This document shows, piece after piece, positions 17,712 to 26,788 of a DNA stretch of 64,000 bases. The notes under the pieces were generated by a model that searched no databases, was not told the origin of the DNA, and saw only the letters and a program-made list of their open reading frames with translations. Made by a program: the position numbers and the translations under genes. Origin of the DNA: Geothermobacter ehrlichii (lineage in GTDB: Bacteria; Desulfobacterota; Desulfuromonadia; Desulfuromonadales; Geothermobacteraceae); the NCBI RefSeq assembly GCF_008124615.1, contig NZ_VNIB01000010.1:57053-121052 (forward strand). Reading direction: 5' to 3'. Position 1 is the first letter of the stretch; each line of letters begins with the position of its first letter.

Positions 17712-18662
17712 CTAGGCGCTTTCTTTCGAGGCTCTCTGCCAGGCGAGCATCGACAGCGCGAGATCGCCCATGGCATGGCCGCGAAAGATGAAGGCGTTGC
17801 GTTCCTTTGCGTCGTCCCGGCCGGCCACCCGGCCCAGGACCAGGCCGGAGAGATCGCCCGTCACCAGCTCCGGCGGCGCCAGCCTGTTGGGCATGGCGGC
17901 CTCCTGTTCCAGATCGTCGATGATGATCCGGTCGAAGGCCGGCAGGCTCTGCGGGAGCCAGGGCGCGCCCAGGTCGGTGATGGCCGCGAACGCGCCGGGC
18001 TTGAGCCAGGCCGCGTCGAGAAAGGGTGTCAGCGTGGCCGAGTAGGTCACCGAGCTGACGATCAGATCGGCGCCAGTCACCGCCTCTTTTGCCGAGGTGC
18101 AGACGCAGGCGGACAGCGAGAGGCTTTCCGCCTGGCGCACCAGTCGGTCGATGTTCTTCTGGCCGCGGCCGAACAGCCGGACCTCCCTGAGCGGAAACAG
18201 GTCGGCGAAGGCCTTCAGGTGGCTTCTGGCCTGGACACCGCAGCCGACAAAGGCAACTACCGCCGAATCCCTGCGCGCCATGCGCCGGGCAGCGGTCGCG
18301 CTCAGCCCGGCCGTGCGTACGGCGGTAATCCAGTTGGCGTCGAGAATGGCGACGGGCAGGCCGGTGACGCTGTCCAGCAGGGTCACCAGGCCGTTGATCT
18401 GGGGCAGCCCCCGCTCGGGGTTGCGCGGGTTGAGGACGAGTGATTTGACGGCGAGCAGGCAAGGGTCGTCGGCGGCAGCCAGCGCCGCCATCATGTAGCG
18501 GCCATCCTCGGTGTAGATGACAGCCTTTGGCGCGCTCCAGGCGGACTGTTTTTCAAGGCCGGCGATCACCGACTCGATGCTCGCAATGACTTCCTCTGTG
18601 GTAATGCCCAGGGACGAAAGCTTCTGCTCGGAAAGGTAGGGGATGGTTTCTTGATTGGTCAT
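17712..18662 (-). CDS. Ornithine cyclodeaminase / mu-crystallin family protein
   Basis: A 316-residue NAD(P)-dependent enzyme of the OCD/mu-crystallin superfamily. It has the N-terminal substrate-binding part (SAWSAPKAVIYTEDGRYM), the linker ANWITAVRTAGLSATAARRMAR and the Rossmann motif VAFVGCGVQARSH, followed by the family's DLGAPW and FRGHAMGDLA segments. Members include ornithine cyclodeaminase, alanine dehydrogenase and delta1-pyrroline-2-carboxylate reductase; which reaction applies cannot be decided here. ATG 18662 is chosen because homology begins there. It is monocistronic; the AT-rich island begins right after its end. Confidence 0.82.
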   Translation of the reverse strand: MTNQETIPYLSEQKLSSLGITTEEVIASIESVIAGLEKQSAWSAPKAVIYTEDGRYMMAALAAADDPCLLAVKSLVLNPRNPERGLPQINGLVTLLDSVTGLPVAILDANWITAVRTAGLSATAARRMARRDSAVVAFVGCGVQARSHLKAFADLFPLREVRLFGRGQKNIDRLVRQAESLSLSACVCTSAKEAVTGADLIVSSVTYSATLTPFLDAAWLKPGAFAAITDLGAPWLPQSLPAFDRIIIDDLEQEAAMPNRLAPPELVTGDLSGLVLGRVAGRDDAKERNAFIFRGHAMGDLALSMLAWQRASKESA

Positions 18663-19074
18663 AACTGGTTCCGGGGGGGGCACAATGCCCGCTCGTGCAG
18701 CAGCGTGTCGGATTCGGGCAGGCCGAACCAATAGCGTGCGTTAGTTGATGTGGTGAGGGTGGCCTGGTATGGCGACCGAGCGAAGTGTGCTATGGAAAAA
18801 GGATAGTGGTTGCGAGAAAAATGTCAAAAAACAGTATTATGTCCCTGGAATTTTCTATGTCCCTGGAATTTTCTCATGGCCAAGCTGGTTCTGATTATCT
18901 GGGCGGTACTTACGTACAACGAACCCTTTGATGTCACGGGAGGCCCCCGGCTGGCAGCTGCTCGTTCACAAGAAACCGCTGGGGCTTGACACGGAGTTAT
19001 TAAGAAAGTGTCTGGCCCCGCTCCTGCCATCCCGTCAAGCAGACAGCTGAAAAGTAGACTTTCCGGCACAAAGA
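18663..19074. other. Intergenic region with tandem 18-bp repeat
   Basis: No gene is seen in these 412 bases. TATGTCCCTGGAATTTTC occurs twice in direct tandem at 18838-18873. The composition is mixed, and short frames on either strand lack ribosome-binding sites and recognisable products. It may hold debris of a transposon. Confidence 0.45.
18838..18873 (+). repeat. Perfect tandem duplication of 18 bp
   Basis: TATGTCCCTGGAATTTTC is repeated exactly at 18838-18855 and 18856-18873. The GTCCCTGGAATTTT core resembles sequences often seen at the borders of IS200-like/REP-associated transposase genes, but no transposase is present here. Confidence 0.6.
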
Positions 19075-19105
19075 AAAGGGCAGGCTCCTTGTGGGCCTGC
19101 CCTTT
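19075..19105 (-). terminator. Terminator of the liv operon
   Basis: AAAGGGCAGGC and GCCTGCCCTTT form a perfect 11-bp stem with a 9-base loop, 30 bases past the livF stop. It is followed on the minus strand by TTCTTTG. Confidence 0.8.
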
Positions 19106-19136
19106 CGGTTTTGTTGCGGATTTCCGGCCTTCGGCC

Positions 19137-19862
19137 TCAGCCGCCCAGATACGCCTTCTTCACCTCGGGATTGCCGAGCAGCTCTTCGCTGGTCCCTTCG
19201 GCGGCGATGGTGCCGGTGTCGAGCACGTAGCCGCGGTGGGCCAGTTCGAGGGCGAGCTTGGCGTTCTGCTCGACCAGCAGGATGGTCATCCCTTCTTCGT
19301 TGAGCTGCTTGAGGGTGCGGAAGAGCTCGTACTTGAGCACCGGCGCCAGTCCCATGCTCGGTTCGTCGAGCAGCAGGATCTTGCAGCCGGTCATCAGGGC
19401 GCGGCCGACGGCGAGCATCTGCTGTTCACCGCCGGAGAGCGATTCGCTGCGCTGGTTGCGCCGCTCGGCCAGGCGGGGGAAGAGGTCGAAGACCCGCTGG
19501 TAGTCCTTGTCGAGATCGGCGTTTTTCTCGCGCGCGTAGGTGGCGAGCTGCAGGTTTTCCTGCACTGTCAGGTTGCCGAAGATGCGCCGGCCCTCGGGCA
19601 CCAGCGCCAGGTGCAGTTTGCGGACGACGTCGGAAGGGCGGGTGTCGAGGATCGATTCGCCGCGGAAGCGGATATCCCCCTTGGTGACCCGTGGCGCTTC
19701 CGGTGGGCGCAGTCGGGCGATGGCGTACAGGCTTGTGGTCTTGCCGGCCCCGTTGGCGCCGATGAGGGTGACGATCTCGCCCTCGTTGACATGGAAGCTG
19801 ATGCCATGCAGGGCCTGGATGTTGCCGTACTTGACTTCGAGATTTTCGACCGAAAGCAGCAT
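19137..19862 (-). CDS. livF: Branched-chain amino acid ABC transporter, ATPase LivF
   Basis: A 241-residue ABC ATPase. It has Walker A GANGAGKTT, signature LSGGEQQ, Walker B KILLLDEP followed by SMGLAP, and the switch histidine region replaced by LLVEQNA, as is normal for LivF. It powers uptake of leucine, isoleucine, valine or similar ligands together with LivG. The start ATG shares its first base with the TGA of livG (TGATG), indicating translational coupling. It is the last gene of livK-H-M-G-F. Confidence 0.93.
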   Translation of the reverse strand: MLLSVENLEVKYGNIQALHGISFHVNEGEIVTLIGANGAGKTTSLYAIARLRPPEAPRVTKGDIRFRGESILDTRPSDVVRKLHLALVPEGRRIFGNLTVQENLQLATYAREKNADLDKDYQRVFDLFPRLAERRNQRSESLSGGEQQMLAVGRALMTGCKILLLDEPSMGLAPVLKYELFRTLKQLNEEGMTILLVEQNAKLALELAHRGYVLDTGTIAAEGTSEELLGNPEVKKAYLGG

Positions 19863-20662
19863 CAGATAGTGTCGTCCCCGAGATAGGCGGTGATGACCGC
19901 CGGATGGTTGCGGATCTCTTCCGGTGTTCCCTCGGCAATGGTCTGACCGAAGTCGATCACCTTGATTCGTTCGCACAGCTCCATCATCACGTCCATGTGG
20001 TGCTCGATCATCCAGATGGTGATGTCGAAGGTCTGGTGAATCCAGCGCACCAGGCGGATCAGTTCCTGCACGTCGACGGAGTTGAGGCCGGCGGCCGGCT
20101 CGTCGAGCAGCAGCAGTTTCGGCTTTTCGGCCAGGGCGCGGACGATCTCGACCTTGCGCTGCAGACCATAAGGCAGGTTTTTCGGCACTTCGTCGGCGTA
20201 GCCGTCGAGCTTGAAGATTTCGAGCAGTTCGCGCGCCTCGCGTTCGATTTCCGCTTCGCGCAGGCGGTAGGTGCGGGTGCGGGCGACGGCGTGGAAGAAG
20301 CCGTAGCCCAGCTTGCCGTGGCGGGCGACGCGGATGTTGTCGAGCACCGACATGTCGTTCCACAGCCGGATGTTCTGAAAGGTGCGGGCGACGCCCAGCG
20401 CCGTGACCTTGTGCGGCTTCAGGCCGGTGGTAGGAACGCCGCAGACGCGGATCTCGCCCTCGCTCGGCTGATAGAAGCCGCTGACCAGGTTGAAGACCGT
20501 GGTCTTGCCGGCGCCGTTGGGGCCGATCAGCCCGACCAGCTCGCCCGGATGGAGCTCGACGTTGAAATCGCTGACCGCCGTCAGGCCGCCGAAGCGCTGG
20601 GTCAGGCCGCGTATTTCGAGCACCGGGGAGTTTTCGGTCTGTGATACTGGTTGCTGGGTCAT
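19862..20662 (-). CDS. livG: Branched-chain amino acid ABC transporter, ATPase LivG
   Basis: A 266-residue ABC ATPase with Walker A GPNGAGKTTVFN. The LivG-typical long insertion follows (ALGVARTFQNIRLWNDMSVLDNI). Next come the NLPYGLQRKVEI signature, which stands in for LSGGQ in this subfamily, and Walker B LLLLDEP with AAGLN. ATG 20662 is chosen; a GTG six codons upstream is possible, and neither has a strong ribosome-binding site. It is cotranscribed with livM upstream and livF downstream. Confidence 0.92.
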   Translation of the reverse strand: MTQQPVSQTENSPVLEIRGLTQRFGGLTAVSDFNVELHPGELVGLIGPNGAGKTTVFNLVSGFYQPSEGEIRVCGVPTTGLKPHKVTALGVARTFQNIRLWNDMSVLDNIRVARHGKLGYGFFHAVARTRTYRLREAEIEREARELLEIFKLDGYADEVPKNLPYGLQRKVEIVRALAEKPKLLLLDEPAAGLNSVDVQELIRLVRWIHQTFDITIWMIEHHMDVMMELCERIKVIDFGQTIAEGTPEEIRNHPAVITAYLGDDTI

Positions 20663-20769
20663 AGACTTAATCGGAGGCACCGGGCTTCACAAGTGCCGGG
20701 CGCCGGGTAAGATTTCCAGTCAATAAACGGCATTCAGGCTTTTCCGAGCGCCAGGCGCCCGGCGCCTGC

Positions 20770-21792
20770 CTACTTGAATCTGTAAAACCGCTTCAGCCAG
20801 GGAAAGACATCCCCCAGTTCCTTGTTGCCCAGAATCCCTTCGGGCCGGAACTGCATCAGCACGATCAGCAGCAGCGGAATGACGATCCACTTGATGATCT
20901 GCAGCGGCCGCAGCGCCTCGAGCAGCAGGGTGAAGAGGATCGCCGACAGCACCGAGCCCGACAGCGAGCCCATGCCGCCGAGGTAGACCATGACCAGCGC
21001 CTCGGTCGACTTGAGGATGTTGAAGGAGCCCGGGTTGACGTAGCCGACGACGAAGGCGAACAGGCCACCGGCGACGCCGGCCAGTCCCGACGACACCATG
21101 AAGCTGATGGTCTTGATCTTGTTGGTGTTGACGCTCATGATCTCGGCCGCCACCTCATCCTGGCAGATGGCCGAAACCCCCTTGCCGAAGGTGGACGAGA
21201 CGTAGCGCCGCAACAGCCAGATGGTGAAGACAGTGAAGGCAAAGACCCAGATCACCATCCAGGGCAGGTAGACGACATCCTCCATGGCGTTGAGCACCCG
21301 CTTCATGCCCATGAAGCCGCGCGAGCCGCCGATAGCGCCGATATTCTCGATGGTGCTGATGATGATGTAGTTGGCGGCGATGGTGATGATGGCCAGGTAG
21401 TCGCCGCGGGTCTTGTAGGAAGGGATGGCCACCAGCAGGCCGGCCAGGGCGGCGGCTATTCCGCCGGCCAGGATCACCACCGGAAAGGCGTAGATGGCCA
21501 GGTCGGGATCGAGCACCGGCGGACCGAAGACCTTGTCCTTGGCGAACAGCCAGACGCCGAGCAGCGAGCTGACATAGGCGCCAACGCACATGAAGCCGGC
21601 GTGACCGCAGGAGAATTCCCCCATGTAGCCGTTGACCAGATTGAGGCTGGCCGACAGGATGACGTTGATGCCCATGAACATGAGCACCGACAGTACGTAG
21701 AGACTGACCATCTCTTCGTAGGCCAGCCAGGTGATCAGGCCGCCGGCCAGAATCAGCAGGATATGAACGGAATAGCGTCGGAGCATAGTCAT
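20770..21792 (-). CDS. livM: Branched-chain amino acid ABC transporter, permease LivM
   Basis: A 340-residue inner-membrane permease with roughly eight to nine hydrophobic segments. The family motif LNLVNGYMGEFSCGHAGFM lies near the N-terminus, and the coupling segment ICQDEVAAEIMSVNTNKIK contacts the ATPases. ATG 21792 and a second ATG two codons later are both possible starts. An imperfect inverted repeat of 'CACGAAGG' type fills the 122-base gap to livH. Confidence 0.92.
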   Translation of the reverse strand: MTMLRRYSVHILLILAGGLITWLAYEEMVSLYVLSVLMFMGINVILSASLNLVNGYMGEFSCGHAGFMCVGAYVSSLLGVWLFAKDKVFGPPVLDPDLAIYAFPVVILAGGIAAALAGLLVAIPSYKTRGDYLAIITIAANYIIISTIENIGAIGGSRGFMGMKRVLNAMEDVVYLPWMVIWVFAFTVFTIWLLRRYVSSTFGKGVSAICQDEVAAEIMSVNTNKIKTISFMVSSGLAGVAGGLFAFVVGYVNPGSFNILKSTEALVMVYLGGMGSLSGSVLSAILFTLLLEALRPLQIIKWIVIPLLLIVLMQFRPEGILGNKELGDVFPWLKRFYRFK

Positions 21793-21801
21793 TTTAAATC
21801 A

Positions 21802-21908
21802 ACCACAAAGGCACGAAGGACACGAAGAGAGTGGATAAGGGACTTTTTTCGAGGCCAGCTCATCTGGGTTTGAAATCCCTTTGTGATCTTCGTGGCTTCG
21901 TGGTGGGT
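21802..21908. repeat. Imperfect inverted repeat between livH and livM
   Basis: The left arm (ACCACAAAGGCACGAAGG, from 21802) and the right arm (to 21908, with CTTCGTGGCTTCGTGGT) are imperfect reverse complements about 50 bases apart. Motifs of this kind are dispersed in many delta-proteobacterial genomes. It may modulate the ratio of livM to livH expression. Confidence 0.55.
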
Positions 21909-21914
21909 TTCCCG

Positions 21915-22826
21915 TTAAATCTTCGTCGTCTTCGCCACCCCGAACAGACCTGTCGGTTTCAGGGTGAGGATCACCAGCAGCACGGTGAAGGCGATCAGGT
22001 CGCGGAAGGTCGAGGGGAAGAAAGCGACCACCATGATCTCCACCGCGCCGAGCAGAAAGCCGCCGAGAAAGGCGCCGCGGATGTCGCCGATGCCGCCGAC
22101 CACGGCGGCGATGAAGGCCTTCCAGCCGATCAGCGCCCCCATGTACGGCTCCAGCACCGGGTAGCTCATGGCGAAGAGCAGGCCGGCCAGGCCGGCGAAA
22201 CCGGAGCCGAGGACGAAGGTGGCGACGATAATATTGTCCATCGGTATCCCCATCAGGGGCACCGCGAATTTGTCGTAGGAGATGGCCCGCATGGCCATGC
22301 CGACGCGGGTCTTGGTGACTACCCACTGCAGAAAGAGAAAGACCAGCACCGCGGTGACGATGACGCCGATCTTCAGATTGGTGAAGCTGACGCCGCCGAC
22401 GGTGTAGACTGTCTCCTTGATCAGGGGCGGAAAGGCCTTGCGGCTGGCGCCGAGGATGGCCAGGTTGGCGTGCTCGAGAATCAGGCCGCACATCAGGGCG
22501 GTGATGACCACGTAGAGCCGGTTGGCCCCCTTGCGCCGCAGCGGCCGGTAGGCGACCCGTTCGAGGGTCACCCCGACCAGCGAGGTGAGGATCATGGTCG
22601 CCGGAATGGTCAGGGCCAGCACCAGCCAGCCGGGCAGCCCGAGGGTCGACAGAAAGAAGGTGGCGACGAAAAAAGCGATGTAGGCGCCGACCATGAAGAC
22701 GTCGCCGTGGGCGAAGTTGATCAGCGTCAGCACCCCGTAGACCAGGGTGTAGCCCAAGGCGATCAGGGCGTAGAAACTGCCCCACTGAAGGGCGTTGATG
22801 ATGTTCTGGAGTATGGAGGCGAGCAT
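21915..22826 (-). CDS. livH: Branched-chain amino acid ABC transporter, permease LivH
   Basis: A 303-residue inner-membrane permease with about eight hydrophobic segments and the LivH signatures ALGYTLVYGVLTLINFAHGD and VVGGIGDIRGAFLGG. ATG 22826 is preceded by GAGGAACGA; a longer frame to 22847 starts within the leader. It pairs with LivM to form the membrane channel. A strong hairpin separates it from livK upstream, so part of the message likely ends before livH. Confidence 0.93.
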   Translation of the reverse strand: MLASILQNIINALQWGSFYALIALGYTLVYGVLTLINFAHGDVFMVGAYIAFFVATFFLSTLGLPGWLVLALTIPATMILTSLVGVTLERVAYRPLRRKGANRLYVVITALMCGLILEHANLAILGASRKAFPPLIKETVYTVGGVSFTNLKIGVIVTAVLVFLFLQWVVTKTRVGMAMRAISYDKFAVPLMGIPMDNIIVATFVLGSGFAGLAGLLFAMSYPVLEPYMGALIGWKAFIAAVVGGIGDIRGAFLGGFLLGAVEIMVVAFFPSTFRDLIAFTVLLVILTLKPTGLFGVAKTTKI

Positions 22827-23022
22827 TCGTTCCTCGCGGCTGAGCAAAACACACCATCTGCGGCGTTATGCTGGCCCGGTAGCCTTCGACGCGCTTGGGG
22901 ACGCGCCTCAGTCTCCCGGTCTGCGCAAGCCTTGCATCTGGTGTCCTTTGCTCAGCCGTTCACCGTTTCGGTTAGAAAAAACTGTCTGCGCAATCCGTGG
23001 GCGAAAACGCCGTCAGGGAAGT

Positions 23023-23054
23023 CCCCGGCGGGCCGTTACTGCCGACCCGCCGGG
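23023..23054 (-). terminator. Intra-operon hairpin between livK and livH
   Basis: CCCGGCGGG and CCCGCCGGG form a perfect 9-bp stem 43 bases past the livK stop. The T-tract on the minus strand is poor. This position fits partial termination or 3'-end protection that raises binding-protein mRNA over permease mRNA. Confidence 0.6.
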
Positions 23055-23096
23055 TTGTAACGTAAAATGGGCAGTTTTGTCAAACTGCTTTTGATT

Positions 23097-24266
23097 TTAT
23101 TCCGGGCAAACCGACTCCTTGAACTCGAATTTGCCGGTCTGACTGATCTGGACGACGACGGCGCACTTGACCGGGTCGCCCTGCTCGTCGAACTTCATGC
23201 TGCCGGTGATGCCGTCGAAGCTCTTGATGGCGGCGATCCCTTCGCGGATGGCCTTGCGGTCGCGGCGCAGCTTGCCGGTCAGCTTGCCGGCGTTCTGGAT
23301 GCCCTGCAGCACGACGCGGGTGGCGTCCCAGGTCAGGGCGGCGACATCGTCAGGCACATAGCCGTACTTGGCCTTGTAGCGGTCGATAAATTCCTTGGTG
23401 GCGCCCTTGGCGCCGGCGGCGGCGTAGTGGGTGGAGAAGTGCAGCCCCTTGCAGTCGTCGCCGCACAGGGTCATCAGCTCGGCGCTGCCCCAGGCGTCGG
23501 AGCCCATGAACTCACCCTTGTAGCCGAGCTTGCGCGCCTGTGGCACGATCAGCGCCACCTGGTTGTAGTTGTCGGGCACGAAGATGAAGTCGGGCTTGGC
23601 GGCGATGATCTTGGTCAGCTGGGCGGAAAAGTCCTGGTCCTTGGTGCCGTGCGACTCAAAGGCGACCACGCTGCCGGCGCCCATCTTCTTTTCGAAGACA
23701 TCGCGGAAGATTTCGGCCAGGCCCTTGGAGTAGTCGTTGGACAGGTCGTAGAGCACGGCGGCGGTCTTGGCGTTGAAGGTCTTGACCGCGAAGTTGACGG
23801 CGACCGGTCCCTGGAAGGGATCGAGGAAGGCGGCGCGGAAGACCCAGGGACGATCGCGGGTGGTGTCGGGATTGGTCGACCAGGGCGAGATCATGACCAC
23901 ACCGTTGTCGTCGCAGACCTGGCCGGCGGGAACAGCCTGTTTCGAGGAGTTGGGGCCGACGATGGCCAGCACCTCGTCTTTTTCGATCAGCTTCAGGGCG
24001 GCGGTGACGGCCGACTCCGCCTTGGCCTCGTTGTCCTCGTAGATGAACTCGAGCTTGTACTTCTTGCCGCCGACCTCGAGGCCGCCGGCGCCGTTGATGT
24101 CTTCCTTGAGCATTTCGGCGGCGAACTTGGACGATTCGCCGACCTTGGGGATGTCGCCGGTCAGGGGAATGTTGAAGCCGATTCTGATGGTGTCGGCGGC
24201 AACGGCCGGCAGGGCCAGCAGCAGGCCCAGGGACAGGGTCAGAAACAGGGTTGCAGCACGTCTCAT
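23097..24266 (-). CDS. livK: Periplasmic branched-chain amino acid binding protein
   Basis: A 389-residue type I periplasmic binding protein. Residues 1-23 form a signal peptide ending ALPAVAA; the mature protein begins DTIRIGFNIPLTGD. The family hallmarks IVGPNSSKQAVPAG and the ligand-contacting SPWSTNPDTTRDRPWVFR segment are present. A cysteine pair in LCGDDC may form a disulfide. ATG 24266 has AGGAGGAG, the strongest ribosome-binding site in the operon, as expected for an abundant receptor. It is the first gene of livK-H-M-G-F; real ligand preference is not decidable. Confidence 0.92.
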   Translation of the reverse strand: MRRAATLFLTLSLGLLLALPAVAADTIRIGFNIPLTGDIPKVGESSKFAAEMLKEDINGAGGLEVGGKKYKLEFIYEDNEAKAESAVTAALKLIEKDEVLAIVGPNSSKQAVPAGQVCDDNGVVMISPWSTNPDTTRDRPWVFRAAFLDPFQGPVAVNFAVKTFNAKTAAVLYDLSNDYSKGLAEIFRDVFEKKMGAGSVVAFESHGTKDQDFSAQLTKIIAAKPDFIFVPDNYNQVALIVPQARKLGYKGEFMGSDAWGSAELMTLCGDDCKGLHFSTHYAAAGAKGATKEFIDRYKAKYGYVPDDVAALTWDATRVVLQGIQNAGKLTGKLRRDRKAIREGIAAIKSFDGITGSMKFDEQGDPVKCAVVVQISQTGKFEFKESVCPE

Positions 24267-24497
24267 TCTCTCCTCCTTTTGTTTGAGTTGGGACTGCCGA
24301 AAATCTGAACGGCATAGTCTCCATTCGAACGCGTTCGGCCGCCGGCTCCTCCATCCGGCGACGAACGGATTAAAGATACACGATTTCTGATGTTTGTGCT
24401 GAATAAAAATCGATTCGACGGGGAGGAATGATTGCGCCGGGATTGGTGAGCGCGACACCGGAGTTCGTCCCAAGTCACCGGCCTGTAACGACTTTTC
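24267..24497. other. Leader/promoter region of the liv operon
   Basis: No gene is seen. A perfect 12-bp palindrome CGAACGCGTTCG at 24326-24337 in the leader of livK is a candidate operator. AT-rich sequence at about 24370-24410 probably holds the promoter, but no clear pair of hexamers was found. Confidence 0.4.
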
Positions 24498-24531
24498 CCG
24501 AATCGCCCGCCAATCCGGGAGGGCGATTCGG
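24498..24531 (-). terminator. Terminator of the amyloid operon
   Basis: CCGAATCGCCC and GGGCGATTCGG form a perfect 11-bp stem with a 12-base loop, about 80 bases past the last gene. It is followed on the minus strand by GAAAAGTCGTT. Confidence 0.65.
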
Positions 24532-24608
24532 CATGTTCGGCATGGTGGAAAAGCTCGTCCAGGCCGGGGGCGTGCTTTCTCCGTCCGGCATGGGTTCACC
24601 GATTCGGG

Positions 24609-25910
24609 TCAGAAACTGATCGGCAACCGCGCGTCGATGCTGAAGTCGGGCGCATCGTCGGTCAGGCCGATGCCCAGCGACAGGGTGAGTGCTGTGCTGT
24701 CCGAGATCGAATAGGTGGTGCCCAGGTAGACGGTGCCGACATTGGCGTTCGAGTTCATGATCGTATGGCCGTTCTGTTCGCTGTCGAAGGTGAACCGTTG
24801 CTGGAAGGAGAGGCTGGTGGTCAGTCGGTCATTGAGGGCGTAGGCCATGCCGAGGCCGAATTCGACGCTGTCGCCGGGGTCGATCTCGCCGTAATCGACG
24901 CCGCCTTCGTTGCCGACGTTCCGCTTGAAGTTGAAGTAGTAGCCGAGATTGAAGTAGAGCACAGCCGGATCGGTGGGCACGATGCAGTTGGTGCCGACGG
25001 CGAGGCCGTAGTGGCCGTTGCCGAACGGCAGTTCGTTGGTGCGTTCCTTGCCGTCGATGGTGATGGTGTTCAGGCCGTAGGGATCCTTGCCGGTGCGGCT
25101 TTTGGCTCGCAGGTAGAAGATGGTCTGCGGCGCCCACCAGTCGAGGTCGCCGAAGGCGTGCCAGAGCAGCGAGGCCTCGATGTCGCCGATGCCGATGCCG
25201 TCGACGCTGTGCTGGGTCAGGTCGTTGCCGGACGGTCCGGTGGCGAAGGTCGTTTCGTCGTGCCGGTAGAGGTAGGGAATCTTGGTTTCGATCTGCAGCC
25301 GGCTGGTCAGGCCGTAGCGCAGGTTGAGAAAGCCGGTGATGATGTGGCGTTCCACGTCCTCGCTGACGATGTCGCCGAGAACGACCGACTGGAAGATGGT
25401 AAAGCCGCTGATGGCGATCCGGGTGCGCGAGGTGTAGCTGTACTGCAGGCCCGGTTCGATTACCAGTTTGCCCTTCGGCAGCAGCACCCCGCCCTCGGAG
25501 ATGAGCAGGGCCTCCTGGCTGCGGGTGATCTTGTCGCTGCCGCCGGCGCCTCTCTTCTGCTCCGGCTTCCGGTTGCTTTGCGCCAGCTGGGGCTGTGAAC
25601 ATCCCCTGACGTCGACGGTGCTGCCGGCGGCTGTCTGCGGGCAGCGGTCGAGATAGTCGAAGATGCCGTCGCCGTCGGCATCCTGTGGGCACCCGTTTTC
25701 GCCGACCTTCAGGCCGGCCGGCGTTTCGGGGCAGATGTCCCGGTTGTCGGGGATGCCGTCGTCATCGCTGTCGTCGCCGAAGAAATTGAAGGCGAGCAGG
25801 TTTGGTGCGGCGCCGGCGGCTTCGGCAAGGACGGGTGGCGACAGAAGGAAAGTCGACAGAAGGATCAGATACAGAGCAGTCTTTGACGGAGCGGTGTGAG
25901 CATGGTGCAT
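24609..25910 (-). CDS. fapF: FapF-like outer-membrane barrel with thrombospondin type-3 repeats
   Basis: A 433-residue exported protein. After a signal peptide (about 1-29) come two aspartate-rich calcium-binding repeats, [13 protein letters not shown] and [14 protein letters not shown], with paired cysteines as in thrombospondin type-3 repeats. A Lys/Gln-rich linker leads into a C-terminal ~280-residue beta-barrel of the 'transporter/MetA-pathway' type, with alternating amphipathic strands, ending in phenylalanine (ARLPISF). In Pseudomonas the last fap gene, fapF, encodes the pore that exports amyloid subunits; this gene also ends a six-gene Fap-like operon. FapF of Pseudomonas has a helical N-terminal plug, so the TSP3 repeats here are a different N-terminus. 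ATG 25910 follows GGGGGATTGCA. The role as export pore is inferred from context. Confidence 0.72.
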   Translation of the reverse strand: MHHAHTAPSKTALYLILLSTFLLSPPVLAEAAGAAPNLLAFNFFGDDSDDDGIPDNRDICPETPAGLKVGENGCPQDADGDGIFDYLDRCPQTAAGSTVDVRGCSQPQLAQSNRKPEQKRGAGGSDKITRSQEALLISEGGVLLPKGKLVIEPGLQYSYTSRTRIAISGFTIFQSVVLGDIVSEDVERHIITGFLNLRYGLTSRLQIETKIPYLYRHDETTFATGPSGNDLTQHSVDGIGIGDIEASLLWHAFGDLDWWAPQTIFYLRAKSRTGKDPYGLNTITIDGKERTNELPFGNGHYGLAVGTNCIVPTDPAVLYFNLGYYFNFKRNVGNEGGVDYGEIDPGDSVEFGLGMAYALNDRLTTSLSFQQRFTFDSEQNGHTIMNSNANVGTVYLGTTYSISDSTALTLSLGIGLTDDAPDFSIDARLPISF

Positions 25911-26161
25911 TGCAATCCCCCTTTGCTGACCCCTGGCTGCCGAAAAAGGCCCGTTTGCGGCATTGTCCTCATCTCTTGGCGTTCGACGTACAGTTCCGGG
26001 TACGTCTCGGGGCTCGAGAATTCGGATGCCTTGCATCCAGGGTGCGTCAACGAGTTGCGCCGGTCGCCGACCGGCGACCGGCTGTCCATTGTGAAATGAC
26101 TGTCCTGAATTCTCCGGACGAGATCGAACCTCATGCAACCCGGCGGCCGGATTGACTCCGG
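25911..26161. other. 251-bp gap inside the amyloid operon
   Basis: No gene was seen between the FapE-like and FapF-like genes. A small hairpin GGATGC-CTT-GCATCC (26024-26038) sits in a context, ATTCGGATGC...GCATCCAG, that recurs at 29937-29957 upstream of the operon. It may tune expression of the barrel gene. Confidence 0.45.
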
Positions 26162-26773
26162 TCACTGGGTCATGCCGAGCATTTCGGTCAGGGCCGAGCG
26201 AACCCGCTCGGCGGTCGCCGATTCCTGAACGTTGAGCATCCAGAGATTGATGGCCAGCCCCGAGGTGACAACGTTGTCGCTTCCCGGCACCTGGGTGATC
26301 TGGAAGGCGCCGCTGCTGCCGTCGAAACCGCCACTGATGATGGCCATGGGGTTTTCCCCCGGTGGTTCGGGCGGCTGTTCGGACGGGGCGGCGTCCCGGT
26401 CATCGACCTGCAGCGGCGGAGTGCTGGGCGGGGAAGGCGTGTCGTCTCCGTCGGTCAGAGTCAGGTGGAGATTGCCGTCCTGTTGTTGTGTCCCCATGCC
26501 GAAGTTGTAGGCCAGGCGGGCACTCGGAAGGCCGGGGGTCGGATCGTCGTGTCGCCAGTAACCGGTGAAGCTGATGGTGAAGTAGAAGTCGAAGTAGCGG
26601 CCACGGGTCTGTTCCAGGGCCGTATCCTCGACCGAAACCAGCTGGCTGGTATCCAGACCCAGCTCGGGTTCGGTTGCGCCAAGGCTGATGAGGGGTGAGC
26701 TCAACAGGAAGGCCAGCAGCAGGGCGAGCATGAACAGGCTGTTCATTGCCAGAAAAACTGCTTTGCCGTACAT
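26162..26773 (-). CDS. FapE-like exported protein with leader-like motif
   Basis: A 203-residue secreted protein: hydrophobic signal at about 8-32, then the motif [19 protein letters not shown] at 47-65. The middle is proline- and acid-rich (about 110-140) and the C-terminal part contains [20 protein letters not shown]. The LxxxRGR motif recurs in the first gene of the operon (ELKEIRGRF) and, as RGQ, in the FapB-like protein. Its position between the C39 peptidase and the barrel gene matches fapE in Pseudomonas operons, but direct sequence similarity to FapE was not established. AAGGAG precedes ATG 26773. Confidence 0.6.
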   Translation of the reverse strand: MYGKAVFLAMNSLFMLALLLAFLLSSPLISLGATEPELGLDTSQLVSVEDTALEQTRGRYFDFYFTISFTGYWRHDDPTPGLPSARLAYNFGMGTQQQDGNLHLTLTDGDDTPSPPSTPPLQVDDRDAAPSEQPPEPPGENPMAIISGGFDGSSGAFQITQVPGSDNVVTSGLAINLWMLNVQESATAERVRSALTEMLGMTQ

Positions 26774-26788
26774 GGCTGTCTCCTTGCT

